Below are positions 8,323-16,358 of a stretch of 64,000 nt of DNA, in pieces (position 1 is the stretch's first letter; every line of letters starts with the position of its first letter). The position numbers were made by a program, and so were the translations under genes. The stretch covers positions 62,001 to 126,000 of the forward strand of contig NZ_RXOM01000006.1 in assembly GCF_008692195.1 (NCBI RefSeq). Reading direction: 5' to 3'. This DNA is from Salegentibacter sp. R32 (GTDB lineage: Bacteria > Bacteroidota > Bacteroidia > Flavobacteriales > Flavobacteriaceae). The notes beneath the pieces are model-generated. The model was not told the origin of the DNA. It did no database searches and worked only from the letters and a program-made list of their open reading frames with translations.

Positions 8323-10632
8323 TTAAGTTTTGTTCAAAAACTTTTTAGGTATTGGGTACTCTGCAGTTTCATGATTCCATAGCACATGTGTGATATACCA
8401 TCTTCCATTTAATTTAGCAACATTTATAAAGTTCATACCGCGTTGTACCGGAGAGGTATCCTTTTGAAAACTATATCCATAAGTACTGGCAATTGATGCT
8501 GCATTTTTATAAAAAGAGGTTTCCCTCCCATATTCATTCTCCCAAAAACCATTTTTTAAAAAAATTGTTGCGTTTGCTTTTTTGTATTCATTGGGAGTCA
8601 TTTTTACCAATGTCTTATTTCCAGCTTCATTAGGAGTTATAGCCATCATTTGTGCATTAGTACTAAATAAAGAGAAAAAACGATTCCAATCCCTCTCGCC
8701 CGCAGGTCCAGATATTACCTCATAAAATGTTTTCATTAACTGATCGATAGATTTCACATCCTCAGGGTTAACAGGGTTTTTATCTAACCAAGCACTTTGT
8801 AGAGCTAATTGTTCTGTAGAAGGGTTTTCACTCAACTTTAAACTAATTTTTCCGTTTACAGAGTTAACAATGGCGGAAGCAGAAAGTTCAATTGGTTGGT
8901 AAACACCAGCATCTGTTTTTCTTCCTATTTCTACTTTCACTAATGATCCTTCTTTTGTATTTTGCCCGTATTGCTGAATAATAGTTTGTGCATTTGCGGG
9001 ATTTAATTTTTGACCATTAATGCTATAAATTAAATCGCCTTGTTGGTATCCCATTTGTTTTCCGAATTCATCTGCCTGTGAAATATCCATAATCGTAAAA
9101 GCATTTTCCTCTTGATTAAACCCTATAGCAATATGCCCTAAGGATGCTAAATCTCTCGGAACTTCTTTACTATATATCACACCTACTTTTTCAAAATATT
9201 CCGCTAAAGGCAAAGGCATTTCACCCTCCACATATTGTTTAAAAAAATCCCCTACCTGTAGACCACTAATAATTTCTATTTCCTGAAACAGTTCTTCATC
9301 TTTAAAAGGTTTATCTTTTCCGTATTTAGTAGATAATTGGGCAATCACGTCTTGCAAACCCGACCTCCCATGAGAAAGCGTCAATAACTTTATATCTAAC
9401 ATTGCTGCTATTAAAGCCCCTTTTTCATACACATTCGCGTATTGGTCTGCATGTTTGCCAGCAGCTTCCCTACTTAATTCAGTAAACGGTAGTTGATCAT
9501 TAAATTGTTTTTGAGAAGTAGTTATTTTTTGAGTCAATTTTTCTAAAAATTCTTCTTTAGAATTCAGTCCATATTTTACTTGAACATAATCTGAAGCATA
9601 CTCGGTGCTTCCTTCATATAGCCATAGATGATCTGAAAGTTTAGGTGTGGTGTAATCAAAATCTTGTATTTCTTCTGAATGAAGTGTGAGTGGAGTAACT
9701 ATATGTAAAAATTCGTGTGCTGCAATATCTATTATATGAGGTAACATTTGTTCTACCGGATATTCAGGAAAATAATAGAACGATGAAGTATTATGTTCTA
9801 ATGCCCCTTGTAGAGGAGAGGTTTTAGTAGGATTTTCAAAATAAAATATAAATGCGTATTTTTTAGTAGGTAATTTTCCACCTAAATATTCTTCTGTAGC
9901 TTTTAATAAAGGTTTTAATTTTTCTGCGATGATCTTAGAATTATAAATCCCCAAGCTTGAATATACACTTACTAAAACTTCGGTTTGCCCAATTTTTAAT
10001 GTGGTTATATCGGGATTATTATACATTATGGGAGAATCTATTAATTCATTATAATCTTGAATATAAAAGTGATCTGCAATAGGAGTGGATGAGATAGGGA
10101 TAAGACTTGTTGTTCCGTAAAAATTTAAGGGTTTGGTAAAAATAATTTGAAATGGAATATTTTTTAAACCTTCCAAATAACCAAAAAAACCTGGGGTGCT
10201 AATTACATAATTTTCACCTTCATTAATATTGGTTGCAGACATCCTATAAATTTGATTTTCTATAGTGGTGTCAAAAATGTCTTCTACCCAATACGTAATT
10301 TTAGCGAGTTGAGGTGCTTTTTTTATTTCCCATTGGTTTTCATTTTGTTGAATTACCTTTAGTTCTTTTCCAGCTGCATCAAATGCCTTGATTTCTGAAA
10401 TAAATCTTCCAAAATCACTTTCCCTATTTGTACCGGGAATTATTTTTGGCATTGAAAAAACGATAGTTTTCTGCTCTATATACGGTGTGATTAATTCCAC
10501 TTTTAACTGATCGTTCTTTACCGTTGTTAAATCTACCGAATACAGGTATTTATCTTGAGCAAAATTATAGATGCTTATCAAGAAGAATATTGTAAAAAAG
10601 GCCTGTTTATTATTAAAGATATAATGTTTCAT
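8323..10632 (-). CDS. M61 family peptidase with PDZ and C-terminal NTF2-like domain
   Basis: This is an exported metallopeptidase of the glycyl aminopeptidase (M61) family, about 769 residues from the chosen ATG. An upstream TTG also opens the frame, but MKHYIFNNKQAFFTIFFLIS looks like the proper signal peptide, so I start at 10632. The domain order is an N-terminal M61 beta domain, a peptidase with HEFLH (about 306-310) and the downstream Glu in WLYEGSTEY (about 340), then a PDZ domain (about 495-590). The C-terminal 140 residues are a SnoaL/NTF2-like domain (FYEVISGPAGERDWNRF to FINVAKLNGRWYITH), an unusual addition. It is divergent from the AraC-type regulator. Confidence 0.82.
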   Translation of the reverse strand: MKHYIFNNKQAFFTIFFLISIYNFAQDKYLYSVDLTTVKNDQLKVELITPYIEQKTIVFSMPKIIPGTNRESDFGRFISEIKAFDAAGKELKVIQQNENQWEIKKAPQLAKITYWVEDIFDTTIENQIYRMSATNINEGENYVISTPGFFGYLEGLKNIPFQIIFTKPLNFYGTTSLIPISSTPIADHFYIQDYNELIDSPIMYNNPDITTLKIGQTEVLVSVYSSLGIYNSKIIAEKLKPLLKATEEYLGGKLPTKKYAFIFYFENPTKTSPLQGALEHNTSSFYYFPEYPVEQMLPHIIDIAAHEFLHIVTPLTLHSEEIQDFDYTTPKLSDHLWLYEGSTEYASDYVQVKYGLNSKEEFLEKLTQKITTSQKQFNDQLPFTELSREAAGKHADQYANVYEKGALIAAMLDIKLLTLSHGRSGLQDVIAQLSTKYGKDKPFKDEELFQEIEIISGLQVGDFFKQYVEGEMPLPLAEYFEKVGVIYSKEVPRDLASLGHIAIGFNQEENAFTIMDISQADEFGKQMGYQQGDLIYSINGQKLNPANAQTIIQQYGQNTKEGSLVKVEIGRKTDAGVYQPIELSASAIVNSVNGKISLKLSENPSTEQLALQSAWLDKNPVNPEDVKSIDQLMKTFYEVISGPAGERDWNRFFSLFSTNAQMMAITPNEAGNKTLVKMTPNEYKKANATIFLKNGFWENEYGRETSFYKNAASIASTYGYSFQKDTSPVQRGMNFINVAKLNGRWYITHVLWNHETAEYPIPKKFLNKT

Positions 10633-10858
10633 CTTTTTGGGTTTTTTATAGAAAAAGTTCAATTTATCTATTCACTCACCTCAAAAAAATAAAATGTTAT
10701 TTAGCTACAGGGTTCAAAAATTGCTAATCTAGAAATTTGTATTTTTCAAACCCTTGTTAAAAAAATTGAAAGATTGTTCAATAAGCGGTGCTTAGTTTTT
10801 GAATTAAAATAGATCATTGACTGTAACTAATTCAATAAACATAAGTCATATAAGCATA

Positions 10859-11740
10859 ATGACTTTTACTTCTCAAACTTTTAGAGAGGCTAACACGAAA
10901 CACAATTATATTGTTAAATCGCGTTTGCAATATTTCCACAGTAAAGTAGATTGCTCCGGGCTTTCCATAAAATTACCTCTCTCAGGTACAGAAGTGTATC
11001 ATATAGATGGAAAAGAACATACAATTGATCCCGGTGGTTTTCTTTTAGTCAATAAAGGTCAATCTATTCGATGCGATATAAGCTCTCAAAAGTTAGTAGA
11101 TTCTATTTGCTTATACTTAGATAAGGAATTATATTCCAGTATTATCGATAGCTTTCAAAAAGGTAATGTATTTAATGATAGCCACAATAGTCCTTCGCTA
11201 GTGGTACCTGATAAATATTATATAGAGGAAGGAGGAGGTTTAAGCAACATTTTAACCTCCATTTCCCGTTGTAAATCTTTAGCGACCTTTACCGAAGAAG
11301 ATTTCATTCTAATTACTGAAGAATTAGCTAAACATCAACTTCAACAAAAATCATTTCTTCAACATATAAGTGCACAAAATTATAGCACAAAGGAAGAAAT
11401 ATTACGACGGTTGAAAATTGCCAAATCCTATATTTTTGATAATTACGATCAAGCTATTCAACTTGAAGACATAGCACATACTGCCTGTTTTTCAAAATAT
11501 CATTTATTACGTTCTTTCAGAGAAGTATTTGGCATTACCCCATATCAGTTACTTCTGGCCAGAAGAATTTTTTTCGCAAAGCGCAAATTAGAAAACAATT
11601 ACCCCATAGAAGAAATCGCTGCGCAATGTGGGTTTAATAACCGACGGGCATTTACCCGGGTATTTAAAAAAATAGAAGGAATTACCCCAAGCCATTATCA
11701 ACAAACCCATTCTTCTTATTTGTCAAAAAGCAATTTATAA
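10859..11740 (+). CDS. AraC family transcriptional regulator
   Basis: This protein has 293 residues from the ATG at 10859; a TTG 14 codons upstream is in frame but less likely. The N-terminal half resembles a cupin-type AraC sensing domain (HIDGKEHTIDPGGFLLVNKG). The last 100 residues hold the two helix-turn-helix motifs, with IQLEDIAHTACFSKYHLLRSF and the signature IEEIAAQCGFNNRRAFTRVFKK before ITPSHYQ. It is transcribed away from the M61 peptidase gene, which it may regulate. No operator can be named from sequence alone. Confidence 0.85.
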   Translation: MTFTSQTFREANTKHNYIVKSRLQYFHSKVDCSGLSIKLPLSGTEVYHIDGKEHTIDPGGFLLVNKGQSIRCDISSQKLVDSICLYLDKELYSSIIDSFQKGNVFNDSHNSPSLVVPDKYYIEEGGGLSNILTSISRCKSLATFTEEDFILITEELAKHQLQQKSFLQHISAQNYSTKEEILRRLKIAKSYIFDNYDQAIQLEDIAHTACFSKYHLLRSFREVFGITPYQLLLARRIFFAKRKLENNYPIEEIAAQCGFNNRRAFTRVFKKIEGITPSHYQQTHSSYLSKSNL

Positions 11741-11788
11741 ACCCTGAATGTTATAAATAATTTATTTTTTCGAGAAAACTAATAAGCC

Positions 11789-12304
11789 ATGAAAATTATA
11801 AATTACAAAACACTTCTCAGTTTACTTATGCTTAGCCTCATTGCGTTAGGATGTGTCCCTAAACTGAAAAGTAATACATCTACTACTCTTTATTTTATAA
11901 GACATGCTGAAAAAGTAAACGGAAGTTCTCCAGATCCCAAACTTTCTGAAGCAGGAGAAAAAAGAGCATTAACATTAGTGAATTTTGTTAAGAATAAAAA
12001 CATTTCAGCTATTTATAGTACTCCTTACCGTCGTACCCAGCAGACCGTCACACCTCTCAGTCAAATTTTAAATTTAACTGTTCAAACATACAATCCTATG
12101 AACCCTGAAGAAATTAAAAGAATGGTAAGTCTACATAGAGGCAAAACTATTTTAATAGTGGGTCATTCTAATACCATTCCTATGATGATTAATCAACTAT
12201 CTCACAACGAAGTAATGAAAGCTATCCCTGAACAAGAATATCATAATTTCTATATTCTCACTTATCAACCTCCAAAAGTTCATTTAGAAATAGAAAAATA
12301 TTAA
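11789..12304 (+). CDS. Histidine phosphatase (phosphoglycerate mutase-like) lipoprotein
   Basis: This 171-residue member of the histidine phosphatase superfamily, SixA-like in size, starts with the lipoprotein signal MKIINYKTLLSLLMLSLIALGC. The catalytic motif is LYFIRHAEK (the phosphorylated His in RHAE), supported by YRRTQQT and the second catalytic His in VGHSNT. It is therefore a membrane-anchored periplasmic phosphatase acting on an unknown phosphoester. It starts 48 bp after the AraC gene on the same strand and may be co-transcribed with it. Confidence 0.82.
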   Translation: MKIINYKTLLSLLMLSLIALGCVPKLKSNTSTTLYFIRHAEKVNGSSPDPKLSEAGEKRALTLVNFVKNKNISAIYSTPYRRTQQTVTPLSQILNLTVQTYNPMNPEEIKRMVSLHRGKTILIVGHSNTIPMMINQLSHNEVMKAIPEQEYHNFYILTYQPPKVHLEIEKY

Positions 12305-12726
12305 ACTCCATGCGGGGGTAGATACTTAGAAAGGTAATTTTAAAGTTACCCATAGTTGTTGAATAAATGACTGTGGAAAGGTGTAGTTGGGAGTGCTCAA
12401 TAGCAATGGGCTCTGTTCAGTAGGCAATATTAGTGGCAGTCAATACTTACTTTTGAAATCGTATTGATTCAGAGAACATAAAAAAACTTCAATTTTAGCT
12501 TCGACTTCAAGTTCAAGTTTACCTATCTTTTCGTCATTCTAAGATAGTAAAAACCAAAAGATTTTTCTTGTTATTTAGCCGGTGCTCCCCTATCTATTGG
12601 TTGTGAACACTATATATCTCATTTCTAGATTTTAACATTTGCCCTACTTTTTTTGGTGAAATTATTACGTTTAAACTATATTTATATTAAAATTTTAACT
12701 TTATCGTCAATAACATTACTAACACA
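12305..12726. other. Gene-free stretch at the edge of a scar region
   Basis: No convincing coding frame is present. A weak inverted repeat (GGTAA/TTACC, 12333-12350) could end the upstream transcript. The rest is AT-rich and unremarkable. Confidence 0.4.
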
Positions 12727-12975
12727 ATGGCATTATTTCAAACTTCGGTTTTAAAAAAATACCTTAAAGCCCAAGACCAAAACAAGATTTCTAAAGCGTA
12801 TAAAAAATTTAACAAATATTTTTTAAATCCTAAAATCCAGAAAAATATAAAAAGCTCTAAAGAAGAAGAATATCAGGGTATTTTTCTTACAGAGCTGTTT
12901 GTAAATATGTTAGATTATACTATGACGACTAACACCAATCATAATTTGGTAGCCGAATTTAAAAAACCAAACTAA
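12727..12975 (+). pseudogene. Truncated N-terminus of a type IIG restriction-modification enzyme
   Basis: This 82-residue frame starts MALFQTSVLKKYLKAQD and continues through KSSKEEEYQGIFLTELFVN to NLVAEFKKPN. This is the N-terminal opening I know from large (about 1000-residue or more) Eco57I-like fused restriction-methylase proteins of Bacteroidota. In those the sequence runs on into the ADGAI/ELK endonuclease core, which is missing here, as are the methylase motifs. No continuation is visible in other frames downstream. I call it a remnant; a short independent protein derived from the same domain is the alternative. Confidence 0.65.
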
Positions 12976-13026
12976 TATACGTAATGCAGATATTCTATTT
13001 TAAAAGAAAATATAGCCTTAGACGTT

Positions 13027-13141
13027 ATCTAACTTAAAGGCACTAACACCAAAACAATACAATTACGCAAGCTAAATATCAATCGTCGAAAACACTTAAA
13101 AATTAACAGATCGTCACCATGAACCTTTCCAGCCGTTAGAT
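13027..13141 (+). other. attC-like inverted-repeat element (weak candidate)
   Basis: ATCTAAC (13027-13033, fitting RYYYAAC) and GTTAGAT (13135-13141, fitting GTTRRRY) are exact reverse complements 115 bp apart. A second inner pair, AAAGG/CCTTT, is unequally spaced. Together they resemble an integron attC site directly after a short truncated gene. Seven-base pairs arise by chance, so confidence is low. Confidence 0.22.
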
Positions 13142-13206
13142 GGGTTCGATTCAGGATTTCATCATATTAGTAAAAAACAAATATTATTAAATAAAAATCA
13201 TATAAA

Positions 13207-13696
13207 ATGAAAACAAATATTACAATTACTACCTTAATCTTAATTACTTTTTTAAACTTCAGTTGTTCTTCCGATGATTCTTCAAGTAGTAAAAAAAGGT
13301 TATTAACCGATTTTACAGAACCATTTTTAGGGTTTTGTATTTCAGAAGAAGAACTTTTAACCAAACTCTTCGAGCCAGATGATATGGTGGGGCAAACGGA
13401 AGCTTTATATAAATTTTACCAACCACAAAATGGTGTGGAAGAGGTAAGATATAAGATAATAAAGAATCAGTTAGACGATGAGTATTTATATAAAAATACA
13501 AATGTTGAATTCTACCCGAACGATCCAAACTTTGAATTTATGATGGATTGGCTTGCCAATAAATATGGCGAACCAGAATTAACTCCGGTTGAAAACTATA
13601 ATAAATACCTACTATTTCAATCAATCTGGAGAATATGATTACAACGTGGTTTTAACCGTAACCAATGATAAAGCAGATTCGGACAAACTGTTTTAG
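13207..13696 (+). pseudogene. Frameshifted lipoprotein gene, function unknown
   Basis: The intact first frame (13207-13638, 143 residues) has a lipoprotein signal (ITFLNFSCSSDDSSSS, acidic after the Cys, suggesting surface export) and then an unrecognised domain. It ends abruptly in KYLLFQSIWRI. Dropping one base near 13606-13610 gives a natural continuation, YYFNQSGEYDYNVVLTVTND, that ends with TAG at 13696. The gene therefore appears broken by a single-base insertion, or the sequence has an error there. I do not recognise the family. Confidence 0.6.
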
Positions 13697-13754
13697 CCTA
13701 TTTCACCAGTTGTGAATAAAACCTAAGATTAATTAACCTTAACAATTCAATATC

Positions 13755-14786
13755 ATGAAACTTAAAACTTTACTACTATTCTTTGTGTTAGCTCATTTAC
13801 AATTATTTTCTCAAATTTCAGTAGCTCCTAATCATCAAGGAAGGGCCGGTAAATTTAAAAATAATGAACTGGAAAAATTTAAGAAAACGAAAACCATATT
13901 CGTTTTGTCCAATATTCACGAGAAGAAGGTTTATGAAGATATTTTGAACAGTGTTTGGACGGTTACCCCTTACGAAATTGTGGATATCGAAAATTTTAAC
14001 CGTGCAAATTATTTTGGTAGTCAATATTCAATTGCTGAATTAGGTGGTTTTACACGAACAATCCAAATGAAAACCGGCTCCTATACTTCTCTCTTTACTT
14101 ATATAGATTTTTTTATGTACAATGGGAAAGAAATAAGTGAAGAAGTGCAGGGCCTTTCTGAAAAAAAACTTGAAAGAAAATATGAGGATATACTTTCTGA
14201 AGCGAAAATTGAAATAGCTCGATTTTATGTTTATCCAAAAGATGATTTTATAAAAACTTCAATATCCAAAAAAATGGACGAGATTGTGAACTCTCTATTT
14301 TCAGAAGATGTTTTCTTTAATTATTCCCCCGGTTTACTAAAAAATTATTTTCAGAAAATTAATAATCTTATTGAAAGTGGAGAAAAGTTTTGGATGTACG
14401 AGTTTGATTATTTACCAGAACTAAAAAAACTTGCACACAATACGCTTTATGTACCTTCGTATGTAGGTATAAAATATAATCCTTGGAAAGCAAGTGATGG
14501 AGATTCAGAACTTGAAAATATCGAAAAAATGTTCAAGAAATATGAATATGACTATACCGTTATCCCTGATGAGGAATTAAATCAAAAAATCATGAATAAT
14601 GAAAATTTTTACTATTTAAGGTATGTAAGAATGACTGCTGAACGTTTTTTACAAGTAGTGGAAGCGAAAACCGGAGAAATAATTTTTAGATTATATGAAA
14701 CAGGTCTATCCTATAAAATTAAGCCAAAACATATAAAAGAAATAAGTAGTAGTATTGATAGAGCTTTAAAAGGCAAAAAACCTTAA
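13755..14786 (+). CDS. Secreted protein of unknown function
   Basis: This 343-residue protein has a signal peptide (LLLFFVLAHLQLFSQ). I do not recognise the family. Visible features are an N-terminal segment with KTIFVLSNIHEKKVYEDIL, a middle region rich in Lys/Glu helices, and a C-terminal KTGEIIFRLYETGLSYKIKPKHI that could be a beta-rich domain. There are no obvious catalytic motifs and no lipobox. It follows the frameshifted lipoprotein gene on the same strand and lies next to an insertion sequence, so it may belong to an acquired segment. Confidence 0.65.
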   Translation: MKLKTLLLFFVLAHLQLFSQISVAPNHQGRAGKFKNNELEKFKKTKTIFVLSNIHEKKVYEDILNSVWTVTPYEIVDIENFNRANYFGSQYSIAELGGFTRTIQMKTGSYTSLFTYIDFFMYNGKEISEEVQGLSEKKLERKYEDILSEAKIEIARFYVYPKDDFIKTSISKKMDEIVNSLFSEDVFFNYSPGLLKNYFQKINNLIESGEKFWMYEFDYLPELKKLAHNTLYVPSYVGIKYNPWKASDGDSELENIEKMFKKYEYDYTVIPDEELNQKIMNNENFYYLRYVRMTAERFLQVVEAKTGEIIFRLYETGLSYKIKPKHIKEISSSIDRALKGKKP

Positions 14787-14794
14787 TAAAAGCT

Positions 14795-14810
14795 GTCTGA
14801 AAGACTTTTT
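14795..14810 (+). terminator. Weak terminator-like hairpin
   Basis: The stem GTCT-GAA-AGAC is followed by TTTTT just after the stop of the secreted unknown protein. The stem is short, so this is tentative. Confidence 0.35.
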
Positions 14811-14839
14811 AAGTAAGAGTTAAAATAATTACTATAAAT

Positions 14840-15810
14840 ACCCGTTGTGCATTTAGGCAATATTGATTTTTAGATTATTGATATTTCTGTTGAATTCAAA
14901 TATGTTTATATATTGAATGACCGTCATAGCTGTAATCTGTAATCTTAGATAATATTCTGTTTTTGAACCCCTCAAAAGATTTAGCATAGTTCCTTCGAAT
15001 CATAAATTGGTCGCAAAGTTGAGAAAACAATATTTCAATACGCTTTCTGGATTTCTTGAAAACGTACGGCTGCTCCCTATAGTTATGCTGGTTTGTCCTC
15101 ATAGGGGTTTTAAGCCTAATATTATGATACTCAAAAAGGTTCAATTGATATTCTGCCGACAAATACCCTTTATCACCAAGCAATATACAATCATTTAATT
15201 GGTGCTTTACATCTTTTAAATAATTGATATCGTGCACAGAGGCCGGACTGATATCCATACTTTCTATAACACCCTGCGCAGAACAGACAGCGTGCAGTTT
15301 ATACCCATAATAATGGATGGATTGACTTGCACAATATCCTTTTTCGGGCAGACTGTAGTTTTGTTCTTTACATATTTTACTTCTAGAGCTTCTTGATAAT
15401 TTACAGACCTCTAAAGGCATACTGTCAACAATATAACAATGCTCAGATTTATTCAACTTCCTCACTAATTTGCGAAGTGATTCCCTAAATGAAAACAACT
15501 TACGCTTTCTTCTGTTGTAGACACTCCGCTCTATGTTGCCGGATAGACCATCAGGTAAAATTCGAAAAAGTTGACATTCACTATCAATACCCATATACTC
15601 TGCTGTCAAATCAATAGCAATGAGTTGTTTATCACTCAGTTTAGGTTTGCGTATTTGATTTAAATAATCCATTTTACAATCCAATTCTTTTAAAACCTTG
15701 AGTATTTTGTCGTAATTTGCTTGAAAGTTGTGCATATAAATTATAGTGTGGTTACTACAACTTACTGCCTTTTAGCAGTTTGCACAACTTTTTCTAAATG
15801 CACAACGGGT
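14840..15810 (-). mobile_element. IS982-family insertion sequence (971 bp)
   Basis: The ends are perfect 17-bp inverted repeats: ACCCGTTGTGCATTTAG at 14840-14856 and its reverse complement at 15794-15810. They enclose a single full-length transposase. Length and gene content fit IS982. The flanks (ATAAAT left, TAATAA right) show no clear target duplication. Confidence 0.9.
14896..15735 (-). CDS. IS982 family transposase
   Basis: This 279-residue DDE transposase looks intact. The acidic triad is seen as Asp in CYIVDSMPLEVC (about residue 104), Asp in LLGDKGYLS (about 188) and Glu in KSRKRIEILFSQL (about 235). The N-terminus is the usual IS982 helical DNA-binding part. The gene fills the element between the inverted repeats. 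With no frameshift or stop, the element could still be active. Confidence 0.9.
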   Translation of the reverse strand: MHNFQANYDKILKVLKELDCKMDYLNQIRKPKLSDKQLIAIDLTAEYMGIDSECQLFRILPDGLSGNIERSVYNRRKRKLFSFRESLRKLVRKLNKSEHCYIVDSMPLEVCKLSRSSRSKICKEQNYSLPEKGYCASQSIHYYGYKLHAVCSAQGVIESMDISPASVHDINYLKDVKHQLNDCILLGDKGYLSAEYQLNLFEYHNIRLKTPMRTNQHNYREQPYVFKKSRKRIEILFSQLCDQFMIRRNYAKSFEGFKNRILSKITDYSYDGHSIYKHI

Positions 15811-15873
15811 TAATAATAAATAAAATACTATTAGTAGTTATTTTAATTACCTGTTAGTCCCAACTCTTCCTAA

Positions 15874-16023
15874 AAAGTTTTTTTTGCTCCACGGGAAATT
15901 CAGCCTTATTTGGCAACCCCAGAAAATACACAATCCTTTTTTAACGAAGAAAATGACCGGTTCATAAAGTTTAGGGATTACAAAAAAATTTCTAGTCCTA
16001 AAATAGCTATACATGTTATTTAA
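15874..16023 (+). pseudogene. Possible coding remnant beside the IS
   Basis: The 548 bases from 15811 to 16358 hold no intact gene. One plus-strand frame of 49 codons without a start codon reads like protein (APREIQPYLATPENTQSFF, then NDRFIKFRDYKKISSPKI) and ends at TAA 16021-16023. I do not recognise it. It may be the tail of a gene lost when the IS arrived. Confidence 0.25.
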
Positions 16024-16309
16024 TCTGGACATTTAACGGCCTGATAAGTGATGTAGAACTTATATTAGGGTGTACTATCAACCCGAAAATGTTTTGATAG
16101 ATGTAGTTATACTGTGTTTAGAAATCGCAGTGAAGTGCCCCGGTTCAATTATAATTAATCAAAGTCCACTAAAACTTTCTATTCTTTTAACATAGGGCTT
16201 TTTCTAGAGATTATATACCAAAGACCAATGCTTTTTAACATACACGCCGATAACTAGAAGAAGTGCTGCCCTAAAATTATAGGGGTTAAGCTCATAGCTT
16301 CACAAAATA

Positions 16310-16337
16310 AAAATCCCCTGCAACTGCAGGGGATTTT
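16310..16337 (-). terminator. Terminator of the glucan utilisation operon
   Basis: The 12-bp perfect stem AAATCCCCTGCA/TGCAGGGGATTT has a 2-nt loop and flanking A/T runs, 20 bp beyond the last gene (GH3). Confidence 0.88.
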
Positions 16338-16358
16338 CTTTTAAACACAAGTTGAAAA

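Noticed and set aside
14826-15824. Target site duplication of the IS982 element
   Set aside because: Flanks such as TACTATAAAT and TAATAATAAA are only similar by AT content; no exact duplication of 5-9 bp is present.
15847-16032. Minus-strand frame of 61 codons beside the IS
   Set aside because: Composition is not protein-like, there is no homology I recognise, and the opposite strand over the same bases reads more like a real coding remnant.
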